From positions 372,001-436,000 of the forward strand of contig NZ_RZNB01000003.1 in assembly GCF_004078635.1 (NCBI RefSeq): a DNA stretch of 64,000 bases. Reading direction: 5' to 3'. Below the pieces are notes generated by a model. It was given only the letters and a program-made list of their open reading frames with translations. It had not been told where the DNA came from and made no database searches. Both the position numbers and the translations under genes were made by a program. Positions 44,680 through 54,007 of this stretch are shown piece after piece. The stretch comes from Labedella phragmitis. GTDB taxonomy: Bacteria; Actinomycetota; Actinomycetes; Actinomycetales; Microbacteriaceae. Every line of letters begins with the position of its first letter. Position 1 is the stretch's first letter.

Positions 44680-44804
44680 GTCGCCACTCCGAGACGGCGG
44701 TCGGCGGGGGAAGACGAGAACGCGGTCATGACGTCCCGAGTGTAGACGGCGCCCCTGGCCACGTTCTCACCGCCCTCCGCGCCCGGAGGAGCCCGACGAC
44801 GTGG

Positions 44805-45182
<378 letters not shown>

Positions 45183-45247
45183 GCCCGCCATGGTACGTGA
45201 CCCGAAGACCCGTGGTGCGCCGGATCGGGCTGCGAGGCGGCGCCCGA

Positions 45248-45568
45248 TCAGGTGGCGCCGAGCAGCACCGACACGTCGATCACGAGCACGGGCAGCCGCA
45301 CGACGAGCACGACGATCGAGGCGAGGAAACCGAAGGCCGACAACCCGGCCCCGCCCAGCGTCGCGTCGGCCTGCAGCCGTTTCCTCGACCGGAGCCCGAG
45401 CACGAGCCCGGCGACGGCGAGGCCGATCGCGACGTAGATGGCCCACAGCCATGGAGCGAAGAAGCACGCGACCGCGAGGCCGCCCGCGACCGCCGAGAGG
45501 ATCGCGACGACGTCCGTCCGCGTGTGGACGACGTCGGGTGCGGGGATGAACCGCTTGTCGGCTGCCAT
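45248..45568 (-). CDS. Small membrane protein, DUF4190-like
   Basis: 106 residues with three hydrophobic segments (VVAILSAVAGGLAVACFFAPWLWAIYVAIGLAVAGLVLGLRSRKR and AGLSAFGFLASIVVLVVRLPVLVI). The Gly-rich two-segment pattern recalls DUF4190. Function unknown. Confidence 0.68.
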   Translation of the reverse strand: MAADKRFIPAPDVVHTRTDVVAILSAVAGGLAVACFFAPWLWAIYVAIGLAVAGLVLGLRSRKRLQADATLGGAGLSAFGFLASIVVLVVRLPVLVIDVSVLLGAT

Positions 45569-45661
45569 GGCGTCCAGCCTACGACGGGCCGCGCGTCCCC
45601 CATCGACCGCGCCGCGCCTCGCCTCGCCCCTGCCTCACGTGAGCACGCGGGCGGGCGGAGG

Positions 45662-45871
45662 TCAGTCGGCGTAGGTCCGCATGACGATCGGTGGATCCTC
45701 GGTCGTCACATCGAACGGCGCTGTCGTGGACAAGGAGATCATGAGCGTCGCGGAGACCACCGCGAGGGCGAAGGCGAGGATGCCGGTCAACGCCGTCAGG
45801 GCGTACGGGAGGCCGTCGGCCACCGCCTCGGTTTCGCTCGACGCGACCGGGTGCGAGCGGATGAGCGTCAT
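45662..45871 (-). CDS. Small membrane protein behind MarR-type palindrome
   Basis: 69 residues from ATG 45871 (AAGGG upstream): one membrane helix (YALTALTGILAFALAVVSATLMISL) and a 20-residue outer tail. The frame is open to ATG 45928/45931, directly beside the palindrome at 45938-45962; a leaderless transcript from there would add 19-20 residues. No family recognised. It shares its operator with the marR locus at 15.2 kb. Confidence 0.6.
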   Translation of the reverse strand: MTLIRSHPVASSETEAVADGLPYALTALTGILAFALAVVSATLMISLSTTAPFDVTTEDPPIVMRTYAD

Positions 45872-45937
45872 GGGGTCGCCCTTCTGTCGAGGGAGCGCGA
45901 CATCGGACTCTCGATGCCGTACGGCCATCATCGCGCG

Positions 45938-45962
45938 ACATAGCTAGACGATCTAGCTATGT
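45938..45962. promoter_or_regulatory. MarR-type operator palindrome, copy 2
   Basis: ACATAGCTAG, 5-nt spacer ACGAT, CTAGCTATGT: perfect 10-bp arms. The inner TAGCTAG-N5-CTAGCTA is identical to copy 1 at 15225-15243. It lies directly upstream of the small membrane protein gene. Confidence 0.8.
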
Positions 45963-45997
45963 ACAGGCATGCTCGGTCGTGCTAGACGCGTTCGCCG

Positions 45998-47152
45998 TCA
46001 CCGCGTGACGGCGAACGCGAGCGTCGAGGCCACGACCGTGAGCGGCGCGACGATGAGGCCGAGGCCGGCGAAGCGCCACCAGGAGATCTCGACCCCGAGC
46101 GCGGCCAGACGTCCGTGCCAGAGGAGCGTCGCGAGCGATGCCCACGGCGTGACGAGCGGGCCGGCGTTGACCCCGATGAGCACGGCGACGAGGCGCTCCC
46201 GGCTCCCGGCCGCGGGCTCGGCGGCGAGGTAGGCGGGCAGGTTGTCGAGCACGTTCGCACCTGCAGCCGAGACGGAGGCCAGTCGGAGCAGGTCCGCCGG
46301 AGCGTTCCCCGTGCCCGCCAGTGCGGCCACGATCGACGTCAGCCCGGCGTTCTGCGCCGCATCGACGGTGAGGAAGAGGCCAGCGGCGAAGAGCACGAGC
46401 TGCCAGGGCAGGAGCGAGAATCGCAACGAGGTGCGTCTCCGCACGGCGAAGACGGCCGCGAGCGCGACCGCGGCGGCGAGCGCCGGGATCCACACCTCGA
46501 GTCCGGAGACGAGCGCGGGGACGAGCACGACGAGGACGACGACGGACGAGCGGAACAGCACGACGTCGCCGACCGGTACCGTGATCGTCGGCTCGTAAGG
46601 CCGCGCAAGCTCACGGCGGTACACGACCGCCAGGACGATGACGGGGACGAGCACCGCGACGAGCGCGGGCACGATCGTGAGCGACAGGAATCCGACGGCG
46701 CCGATCCCGTCGAGCTCGTGCTCCGCGAGCAGGTTCGTGAGGTTCGAGACCGGCAGGAACAGCGAGCCCGTGTTCGCGAGCCACACGGTCGTGAGCGCGA
46801 ACGGCAGGGGGCTCACCCCGATGTGACGGGCGAGGATCACGACCACCGGAGTGAGGAGCACCGCGGCGGTGTCGAGGGAGAGGAAGGCCGTGCTCGCGAC
46901 GGCGAAGACGATGACGAGGGCCCACAACGCGACGGTCCGGCCGCGGCCGATGCGCGCGAGACGTTCAGCGACGACGCGGAAGACCTCGGCCTCCGCTGCG
47001 AGCTCGGCGACGACCGTGATCGAGACGACGAAGAGCAGGACCGGCCAGATGCGCTCCGCGAGAACCAGGAGGTCGTCGACGTGAGTTCCGGTCGCAACGG
47101 CGAGGACGGCGCCGATCACGAGCAGCGCAGCACCGACGAGCCCCGTGCGCAT
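45998..47152 (-). CDS. SLC13/ArsB-type ion transporter permease
   Basis: 384 residues with about ten hydrophobic segments in two inverted halves (VVFAVASTAFLSLDTAAVLLTPVVVILARH, SGSLFLPVSNLTNLL-like turn, SVSAAGANVLDNLPAYLAAE). This is the ion transporter superfamily containing arsenite exporter ArsB and sodium/dicarboxylate carriers. No ars genes are adjacent. ATG 47152 has a perfect GGAGGT. The substrate is uncertain. Confidence 0.78.
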   Translation of the reverse strand: MRTGLVGAALLVIGAVLAVATGTHVDDLLVLAERIWPVLLFVVSITVVAELAAEAEVFRVVAERLARIGRGRTVALWALVIVFAVASTAFLSLDTAAVLLTPVVVILARHIGVSPLPFALTTVWLANTGSLFLPVSNLTNLLAEHELDGIGAVGFLSLTIVPALVAVLVPVIVLAVVYRRELARPYEPTITVPVGDVVLFRSSVVVLVVLVPALVSGLEVWIPALAAAVALAAVFAVRRRTSLRFSLLPWQLVLFAAGLFLTVDAAQNAGLTSIVAALAGTGNAPADLLRLASVSAAGANVLDNLPAYLAAEPAAGSRERLVAVLIGVNAGPLVTPWASLATLLWHGRLAALGVEISWWRFAGLGLIVAPLTVVASTLAFAVTR

Positions 47153-47266
47153 CCCACCTCCGCCGCCGTTCGTCGACGCCCGATGCTCGACCCGGAACAC
47201 CGTACCGCGACCGGGGGCAATCTCCCGGGACAGCACCCGCCGGCTCGACCACGGCGAGACCGCCGA

Positions 47267-47515
47267 TCAGGCCGGCGCGACAGCCACCGCGACGGCGACG
47301 AACGCGAGGACGACGGCCGCTCCCGTCATCGCGACGAGCCATGACACCGGTCGGAGGCGGACGGCATCGGCCAGGTGACGGTGGTCACGCTGCGCGAGCT
47401 CGTGGACGAGCGTGGCGAGGCGCTGATCCACGAGGCGACGGGTACCGGCTGGGGTCTCGGTCTGATGCGTCTCCGTCGTTTCGTCGGGTGTGGTCAAGAG
47501 GCTGGCGTTGGGCAT
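47267..47515 (-). CDS. Small single-pass membrane protein
   Basis: 82 residues: Thr/Glu-rich N-terminus, helical middle (LVDQRLATLVHELAQRDHRHLADAV) and one C-terminal membrane helix (WLVAMTGAAVVLAFVAVAVAVA). AGGAG before the ATG. Tail-anchored topology; function unknown. Confidence 0.68.
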   Translation of the reverse strand: MPNASLLTTPDETTETHQTETPAGTRRLVDQRLATLVHELAQRDHRHLADAVRLRPVSWLVAMTGAAVVLAFVAVAVAVAPA

Positions 47516-47643
47516 GGAACTCCTCGGATTCGATCGGGCGGGTGCATTCGCCCATCGGAGAGAGTCACGCAGCGCCGGATCATGACGCGGGTTCGCGGAC
47601 GCAACCCCGCCCGTGCCGGAACCCGTGGGCGCAGACTGGAGGC

Positions 47644-48042
47644 ATGGCCCATCGACCGCGCGCGAGCACTCCTGATCACGCCGACAAGACCTGTGCGTCG
47701 TGCGGTCGCCGTATCGAGTGGAGGGCGCGCTGGGCCGGCGATCGGGACGACGTGCGGTACTGCTCGGTTGCCTGCCGCCGTCATGGGGTGACGGCGACAG
47801 ACCGACGCCTCGAGGCGACGATCCTCGAACTCCTCGACAAGCGCGCAGCAACCGCGACGATCTGCCCGTCGGACGCCGCGCGCGCCGTGGGCGACGACGA
47901 CTGGCGGGACCTCATGGAACCGGCACGATGCGCCGCGCGCCGGCTCGTCGCGGACGGCGTCGTCGACATCACTCAGGGCGGGAACGTCGTGGACCCGTCG
48001 ACCGCGAAAGGGCCCATCCGCATCCGGCGGCACCTCCCCTGA
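47644..48042 (+). CDS. DUF2256/DUF3253 protein
   Basis: 132 residues. The N-terminal zinc finger has CASCGRRIEWRARW...YCSVACRR (four cysteines), as in DUF2256; the remainder (LEATILELLDKRAATATICPSDAARAVG...MEPARCAARRLVADGVVDITQGG) is DUF3253, a winged-helix-like domain. GGAGGC precedes the ATG. Probably a nucleic-acid-associated protein; role unknown. Confidence 0.82.
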   Translation: MAHRPRASTPDHADKTCASCGRRIEWRARWAGDRDDVRYCSVACRRHGVTATDRRLEATILELLDKRAATATICPSDAARAVGDDDWRDLMEPARCAARRLVADGVVDITQGGNVVDPSTAKGPIRIRRHLP

Positions 48043-48108
48043 CGAACGGACGCGCCGAGCGGCGGGCGACGGCGGCCGCTCGTGGCGGACAACCGGCGTC
48101 TCTCGCGA

Positions 48109-49221
48109 TCAGAACGCGTAGCGGATGCGGCACCACGGGGCGAAGCGCTCGACGAGCTGCCGGAAGTCGCTGAGGTACTGCTGCTTGTCGTCGAAGCGGT
48201 ACCGGACGTTGGCCTGCCCGTTCTGCGACACCTTCGCCTCTTGCAGATCCGGTCGCCAGAGCACCTGCTCGGCCTTCGGGTTCCACCCGGTATTGACCTC
48301 GTGGAGCGTCCGATTGTGGGTGAGGAAGATGATCTCGCACGCGAGCTGCGCCTTGGCCGCCGGCGAGATCGATGCGTCGAGTTGCTGCAGGAGCTCCGCC
48401 CACTTCTGTTGCCAGCCGTCTTCGATGATGACGGGGCTGAAGTTCACGTGGACCTCGTAGCCCGCCTCGACGAAGTCGTCGATGGCGGCGAGGCGCTCCG
48501 GCACGGGTGAGGTGCGGATGTCGACGAGCTTCGCGGTCTCGGCCGGCATGAGCGAGAACCGCACGCGCGTTTTGCCCTGTGGATTCCAGTCGAGCATCTC
48601 GCGGTTGACGTACTTCGTGGCGAAGGACGCCTTGGCGTTCGGGAGGGCGCTGAACAGGTCGACGAGGTCACGCACGTTGTCGCTGATCATCGCATCGACG
48701 CTGCAATCACTGTTCTCACCCAGGTCGTAGACCCAGAGGTCCGGGTCGCACTGGTTCGGTTCGAGCTTCATGCCCTGCTTGCCCGCGTGCTTCGCGATGG
48801 CGGCCGAGATCTGCTCGATGTTCGTGAAGGTCGTGACGGGATTGCTGAAGCCCTTCCGCCGCGGCACGTAGCAGTAGACGCACGCCATGGCGCAGCCGTT
48901 CGCGTGCGATGGTGCGATGAAGTCGGCGGAGCGGCCGTTCGGCCGAACCGTGAGCGTCTTCTTCGTGCCGAGCACGAGCGCTTCCGTCTTGATACGCACC
49001 CAGCGGCGCACGTTGCGCTCGTCGCCGTGCAGTTCGGGGATCTGCCAGTGGCTCGGCACCTCGACGACCTCGGCTTCGGGCCAGCGCGCGAGGATCTGCC
49101 GGCCGCGCGCCGACTCCGCGGCGGCCGGTTCCGCGTAGATGCGCGTGATCTCGAGCAGCGGCCGCGCCGCGCGCGGGGCACCCTCGGCGGGCGGGGAGGA
49201 CGGAACGGTCACGATATCCAT
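48109..49221 (-). CDS. Radical SAM protein, spore photoproduct lyase family
   Basis: 370 residues. The cluster motif C110-AMA-C114-VY-C117 lies in SHANGCAMACVYCYVPRRKGFSNPVTTF; LWVYDLGENSDCSVDA and KYVNREMLDWNPQGKTRVRFSLMP match spore photoproduct lyase-like proteins. In sporeformers the enzyme repairs UV-induced thymine dimers; family members in non-sporulating actinobacteria are uncharacterised and may act on other DNA lesions. Confidence 0.85.
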   Translation of the reverse strand: MDIVTVPSSPPAEGAPRAARPLLEITRIYAEPAAAESARGRQILARWPEAEVVEVPSHWQIPELHGDERNVRRWVRIKTEALVLGTKKTLTVRPNGRSADFIAPSHANGCAMACVYCYVPRRKGFSNPVTTFTNIEQISAAIAKHAGKQGMKLEPNQCDPDLWVYDLGENSDCSVDAMISDNVRDLVDLFSALPNAKASFATKYVNREMLDWNPQGKTRVRFSLMPAETAKLVDIRTSPVPERLAAIDDFVEAGYEVHVNFSPVIIEDGWQQKWAELLQQLDASISPAAKAQLACEIIFLTHNRTLHEVNTGWNPKAEQVLWRPDLQEAKVSQNGQANVRYRFDDKQQYLSDFRQLVERFAPWCRIRYAF

Positions 49222-49291
49222 GTGCCTTCAGTCTCCCCGCGACCACCGACATTCGGAGCAGGGCCGATCACCCGGTGGCGCGCTGTTCTCC

Positions 49292-49349
49292 CGGGTTGTC
49301 ACGAATCCGCGGTGTTCGAGTGGAAACACCGCGGATATGTGACAACCCG
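49292..49349 (-). terminator. Long hairpin after ribonuclease J
   Basis: Arms 49292-49316 and 49325-49349: 11 bp plus 12 bp separated by a 2-nt internal loop, 8-nt loop. It follows the rnj stop by 13 nt and precedes the radical SAM gene. Confidence 0.85.
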
Positions 49350-49362
49350 AAGGGGGAGGGGC

Positions 49363-51063
49363 CTACTCGTCGACGACGATCGTCGTGACGACCGGGTTGC
49401 GGCGGTGACGACGCGAGAGCCACCGCCCGATCGTGCGCGTCATGAGGGCCTCGAGCTCATCGGCCGAGGTCTTCGAGCGAGGTCCGGCGCCCGCGAGAGC
49501 CTCGGTGATCGCCTTGTTGGCGTTCTCCTCCCAGCCCTCCTCCTCGACGAAGCCGCGAGCGAAGAACTCGAGCGGCTCGAGGAGCGCGTTCGTGGTCGAG
49601 TCGACGATGGCGAGGATCGTGATCGTGCCCTCCTCGGCGAGAACGCGGCGATCGTTCATCGCGGTCTCGGTCGCGAGACCCATCGTCTGCCCGTCGACGA
49701 AGACGTACGGAGCGGGGATGCGACCGCTGATGCTCGACCGGCCGTCGACGAGGTCGACGGACACACCGTTCTCGATGACGAAGACCTGGTCATCGGCGAC
49801 GCCCGTCTTGCGCGCGAGAGCGGCGTTCGCCGTGAGGTGGCGCCACTCGCCGTGGTACGGCAGCACGGCAGACGGCTTGACGATGTTGTAGCAGTAGGTG
49901 AGCTCGCCGGCGCTCGCGTGCCCGGAGACGTGCACCTTCGCGTTGCCCTTGTGCACGACCTGCGCCCCCCAGCGCGTGAACGCGTTGATGATGCGGTAGA
50001 TCGCGTTCTCGTTGCCGGGGATGAGGGAGCTCGCGAGGAGGATCGTGTCGCCCTCCCCGATCTCGATGATGTGCTCGCGATTGGCCATGCGCGACAGCGC
50101 CGCCATGGGCTCGCCCTGCGACCCGGTGCAGATGAGGACGGTGTTCTCGTCCGGCATCTTCTCGATCGCCTTCATGTCGACGAGCATGCCCTTGGGGATG
50201 CGCAGGAAGCCGAGCTCCGCCGCGATGCCCATGTTGCGCACCATGGAGCGCCCGACGAAGGCGATCTTGCGGCCGTGGCGCTCCGCCGCGTCGATGACCT
50301 GCTGGATGCGGTGCACGTGGCTCGCGAAGCTCGACACGACGATGCGACGGGGAGCGGTGCGGAACACCTGGTCGATCGCCGGGGCGAGGTCCTCCTCGGA
50401 GGTCGTGAAGCCGGGGACGTCGGCGTTCGTCGAGTCGGTGAGGAACAGGTCGACGCCCTCGTCGGCGAGGCGCGCGAACCCGCCGAGGTCCGTGATGCGG
50501 CGGTCGAGCGGGAACTGATCCATCTTGAAGTCACCCGTGCAGAGGACCGTGCCGGCGCTCGTGCGGAGGGCGACGGCGAGACCGTCGGGGATGGAGTGGT
50601 TGACGGCGAAGTACTCGGTGCCGAACGGACCGAACTGGACCTCGTCGCCCTCCTTGACCTGGACGGTCTTCGGGGTGATCTTGTGCTCCTCGAGCTTCGC
50701 CGTGACGAGGGCGAGGGTGAGGCGCGACCCGACGATGGGGATCGTCGGTCGCTCCTTGAGGAGGTAGGGGACGCCACCGATGTGGTCTTCGTGACCGTGC
50801 GTCAGCACGACGGCGACGACGTCCTTGAGGCGCGAACGGATCGCGGCGAAGTCGGGGAGGATGACGTCGATGCCGGGCTGGTTCTCTTCGGGGAACAGCA
50901 CGCCGCAGTCGACGATGAGCAGCTTGCCCTTGTGCTCGAACACGGTCATGTTGCGACCGACCTCGCCGACGCCGCCGAGGGGCGTCACGCGCAATCCGCC
51001 GTCGACGAGACGGCGGGGCGTGGGGAGGTCGAGTTCGTGTCGAGGGGTCTTCTTGAGAGTCAC
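49363..51063 (-). CDS. Ribonuclease J
   Basis: 566 residues. Metallo-beta-lactamase/beta-CASP RNase: LGGVGEVGRNMTVFEH, metal motif HGHEDHIGG (89-97), TGDFKMDQ, STNADVPGFT, CTGSQGEPMAALSRMA and HVSGHASAGEL. It has both endonuclease and 5'-3' exonuclease activity in RNA turnover. Start is GTG 51063. In most actinobacteria dapA sits directly upstream; here that position is occupied by degraded fragments. Confidence 0.93.
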   Translation of the reverse strand: MTLKKTPRHELDLPTPRRLVDGGLRVTPLGGVGEVGRNMTVFEHKGKLLIVDCGVLFPEENQPGIDVILPDFAAIRSRLKDVVAVVLTHGHEDHIGGVPYLLKERPTIPIVGSRLTLALVTAKLEEHKITPKTVQVKEGDEVQFGPFGTEYFAVNHSIPDGLAVALRTSAGTVLCTGDFKMDQFPLDRRITDLGGFARLADEGVDLFLTDSTNADVPGFTTSEEDLAPAIDQVFRTAPRRIVVSSFASHVHRIQQVIDAAERHGRKIAFVGRSMVRNMGIAAELGFLRIPKGMLVDMKAIEKMPDENTVLICTGSQGEPMAALSRMANREHIIEIGEGDTILLASSLIPGNENAIYRIINAFTRWGAQVVHKGNAKVHVSGHASAGELTYCYNIVKPSAVLPYHGEWRHLTANAALARKTGVADDQVFVIENGVSVDLVDGRSSISGRIPAPYVFVDGQTMGLATETAMNDRRVLAEEGTITILAIVDSTTNALLEPLEFFARGFVEEEGWEENANKAITEALAGAGPRSKTSADELEALMTRTIGRWLSRRHRRNPVVTTIVVDE

Positions 51064-51345
51064 GTATGTGTGCTTTCGGAACGGGCGCCGCACAGTGCGA
51101 CGCAGAGGGGTGGCACCACCTGGGGTGCCGGAGTCGATGGGCCCGATGCGCTCCCGAGGTGCTCGGGTTGCGATCCGGCGGTGCTGACGCACGCGCCGCG
51201 AGGGCGGGGATCCGCGGCTGATCGCCTCGAGAGGAGGCCTGCCGCTGTCGGAGCGAACCTCCCGTGGAGAGATCCGCAGACCCTCTACCTTCCCACACGA
51301 AACCGGACGCCGCTCGGGAGACCGGCGCTCGCGTCGCTCGCCGTG

Positions 51346-51520
51346 TCAGACGGCGAGTGTTCCGGAACGTCGGGGAAGCACCCCCGCGATGGCCCTGGCG
51401 ATGGACAGGAGCCGCGAATCCTGCCGCAGTCCGACGGTCGACTGGATCCCGATCGGGAGCCCGGACCGCGAGAAGCGGACGGCTCCCGCGGTGCGGATCC
51501 GGGCGACGTGGAGATCGTCG
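51346..51520 (-). pseudogene. C-terminal amidase fragment
   Basis: On the minus strand the reading VRFSRSGLPIGIQSTVGL then RQDSRLLSIARAIAGVLP, ending in TGA at 51346, is the conserved C-terminus of amidase-signature enzymes. The catalytic Ser-Ser-Lys part is absent, so it is a remnant. Confidence 0.6.
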
Positions 51521-51597
51521 TGATCGGCGACATCGTGGGCGTGACGACGCGATCCGTGCGCTCACCAGTCGTGCGATCGGACGATCGGACTCAGCGG

Positions 51598-51839
51598 CGC
51601 GTGCCTTCGTCATCTGCTTCAACAACTTCACGATCCAGGTATTCGTCGCGCCCATCGGCGTGCAGACACTCCCCGTCACCATCTACGCACAGACCCGCGT
51701 CGGGATCTCGCCCGACATGAACGCCGTGGCGAGCATCATCATCGTCGCGATGATCGCACTCGTCGCGCTGCTACACATCATCACCGGGAGCGGGATCAAC
51801 GTGGTGGCCGGCGCACAGAAGGAATCCAACGATGGCTGA
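51598..51839 (+). pseudogene. ABC permease fragment (polyamine/PotC type)
   Basis: Last 80 residues of a binding-protein-dependent permease: AFVICFNNFTIQVFVAPIGV, QTLPVTIYAQTRVGISPDMN, VASIIIVAMIALVALLHII. The N-terminal helices are missing. Its stop overlaps the start of the ATPase fragment, preserving an old operon junction. Confidence 0.75.
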
Positions 51840-51978
51840 TCTCAGCCTCTCGAACATCCACACGTCCTTCGGTCGGACGGAGGTCATCACCGGGCTGGAC
51901 CTGGAGGTGAACGCCGGGGTGGTCTTCCAGAAGAAGACCCTGTTCCCGCGCCTGTCAGCGGCCGACAACATCGCCTAG
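51832..51978 (+). pseudogene. ABC ATPase fragment with internal deletion
   Basis: 48 codons: MADLSLSNIHTSFGRTEVIT, GLDLEVNAG, then directly VVFQKKTLFPRLSAADNIA and TAG. The Walker A region (about 45 residues) between VNAG and VVFQ has been lost, and everything after the Q-loop is gone. Confidence 0.78.
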
Positions 51979-52011
51979 GGTCTCGTGACCCGAATGAGGC
52001 GATATGAGGCC

Positions 52012-53028
52012 CTAGGCTGAATCTCGCACCACTAAATCGGTCGGCAGCGTGATCTTTGCAGGAATTCCCCCCGCGATGACTTCGAGCAGCAGTCGCACCA
52101 TCTCCTGACTGATGCGGTCGAACGGCTGCCGCATCGTCGTGAGCGTCGGCGTTGTTTCCGCCGCCACGGCTGCGTCGTCGAAGCCTCCGACAGCGATCTG
52201 TCCCGGGACGGCGATGCCGCGCTCGGCGAGTTCAGCGAGGGCTCCAGCCGCCATCAGATCGTTGGCGGCGAAGACGGCGTCGATCCCCGGCTCGCGTTCG
52301 AGCAGGGCCGCCATCGCGGCGCGACCGCTGCGACGGCTGTAGTCGCCGTGCTCCACGAGGTCCGGGTCGAATGCCTCGCCGAGTTCCTCGCGGAAGCCCG
52401 TGAGCCGCTGGATCCCGCCGGAGGTGTCGCGCGGACCAGCGATCGTTGCGATGCGAGCGCGTCCGAGCGATCGCAGGTGCGCGGTCATCTCGCGCGCCCC
52501 CGTCGCGTCGTCGGCGGCGACCCACCCGAGCTTCCGCTCGAAGCCGAGCGGGATGCCGCATGCGATGATCGGCACTCCGGCGCGGTGAATCTCCTCGATG
52601 AGTCCCGGCTCCCCCGCGTGGCTCGACACGAGCAGGACGCCGTCGACGTGTCCTTGCGTGATGAAGTCGCGCGCGCGGCGCCGTTCGACGTCCGACCCCG
52701 CGAGGATGAAAACGAGCGACACGTCCCGCTCCGCGAGGGCCGCGGAGGTCCCGCGCATGAGGCGGGCGAAGTTTGGGTCCTCGAAGAGGCGCTCGAATGA
52801 CTCGGTCAGGAGGAACGCGACTGAGTTCGTGCGCTGCGTCGCGAGGCTGCGGGCGTGGGGGTTGATGCGGTACCCGGTCTTCCGGATCGCCGCGGCCACC
52901 GCAGCCTCCGCCTCGGGGCTCACCCAGTGGCCGCCGTTGAGGTAGCGCGACACGGTGCCCCGGGAGACACCGGCCTCGGCGGCGACGTCGCTGACCGTGG
53001 GCCGCCGCGGCCGGTCCCCTGAGCTCAT
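52012..53028 (-). CDS. LacI-family transcriptional regulator
   Basis: 338 residues. DNA-binding domain TVSDVAAEAGVSRGTVSRYLNGGHWVSPEAE (about 11-41) with hinge helix HARSLAT; sugar-binding domain with GVLLVSSHAGEPGLIEE, GFDDAAVAAETTPTLTTMRQPF. It is 74 nt after the second permease gene, same strand, so it is probably the last gene of the galactan importer operon and represses both divergent promoters at 56.4 kb. Confidence 0.88.
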   Translation of the reverse strand: MSSGDRPRRPTVSDVAAEAGVSRGTVSRYLNGGHWVSPEAEAAVAAAIRKTGYRINPHARSLATQRTNSVAFLLTESFERLFEDPNFARLMRGTSAALAERDVSLVFILAGSDVERRRARDFITQGHVDGVLLVSSHAGEPGLIEEIHRAGVPIIACGIPLGFERKLGWVAADDATGAREMTAHLRSLGRARIATIAGPRDTSGGIQRLTGFREELGEAFDPDLVEHGDYSRRSGRAAMAALLEREPGIDAVFAANDLMAAGALAELAERGIAVPGQIAVGGFDDAAVAAETTPTLTTMRQPFDRISQEMVRLLLEVIAGGIPAKITLPTDLVVRDSA

Positions 53029-53102
53029 GGTCAGAGCCTATTGGAGGGGAGGCGCCTGGATCGGTGACGGCGCGGCCACGCGAGCACTGACCCCGACGTC
53101 CG

Positions 53103-54005
53103 TCACGCCTTCACGGCCCCCGCCGCGAGGTCCACCCGCCAGAACCGTTGCAGCAGGAGGAACAGGAGAACGAGTGGCAGCACCGAGACGAGCGCCCCCG
53201 CGATCACGAGCGTGTACATGGATGGGGCCGAGGCACCCTGGTTGAGCAATCCGCTCAGCCCCACGGTCACCGGGAAAAGTGTGTCGTTGCCGAGCATGAT
53301 GTACGGCAGCATGAAGTTGTTCCACACGGCGACGAATTGGAACAGCAGGATCGTGACGAGTCCCGGCAGCATCATCGGGAGGGCGATGCGGTTGAAGATC
53401 GTGAACTCCTTCGCCCCCTCAGTGCGCGCCGCCTCGACCACGTCGGTCGGGACGGCTGCGGCCGCGTAGATGCGGGCGAGGTAGATGGCATATGGCGAGA
53501 TGATCTGCGGGAGCAGGACGGCCAAGTAGCTGTTGGTGAGCCCGAGCTGCGCGAGCAGGAGGTACTGCGGAATCGCGAGAATGACGCCCGGGACGAGTAC
53601 GCCCGTGAGCAGGATCGAGAACACCGCGGCCTTTCCGGGGAAGGTGAACTTCGCGAGCACGTATCCCGCCAGAGCGGAGACCCACGTCGACGCGATCGCC
53701 CCGACGCCCGCATAGATCGCCGAGTTGAGCATCCATCGCCAGAAGATGCCGTCACGGTACGCGCTCAACTGCGCGAGGTTGTCAAACAGGTGCGTACTCG
53801 GCAGCAGCGTGAATGAGGAGAACAGCTCCCCGGCGCTCTTCGTCGATGCGGCGACGACCCAGACGACCGGGATGAGGCAGTAGAGCGCGCCGATGATGAG
53901 GATGCCCGTGGCGATGGGCGAGGGCCGAAGCGTCGTCGCGGACGAGCCGGCAGATGAACGCCGCGGCGCGGTCACGCGGGTGCGCGTGGATGCGGTAGTG
54001 GTCAT
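53103..54005 (-). CDS. Sugar ABC transporter permease (MalG type)
   Basis: 300 residues, six hydrophobic segments, EAA loop EAARTEGAKEFTIFNRIALPMMLPGLVTILLF. Strong AGGAGG before ATG 54005; 2 nt after the other permease gene. Confidence 0.9.
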   Translation of the reverse strand: MTTTASTRTRVTAPRRSSAGSSATTLRPSPIATGILIIGALYCLIPVVWVVAASTKSAGELFSSFTLLPSTHLFDNLAQLSAYRDGIFWRWMLNSAIYAGVGAIASTWVSALAGYVLAKFTFPGKAAVFSILLTGVLVPGVILAIPQYLLLAQLGLTNSYLAVLLPQIISPYAIYLARIYAAAAVPTDVVEAARTEGAKEFTIFNRIALPMMLPGLVTILLFQFVAVWNNFMLPYIMLGNDTLFPVTVGLSGLLNQGASAPSMYTLVIAGALVSVLPLVLLFLLLQRFWRVDLAAGAVKA

Positions 54006-54007
54006 GA

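Noticed and set aside
45998-47152. Naming the permease arsB
   Set aside because: No arsR, arsC or arsenite-specific features; the superfamily is broad.
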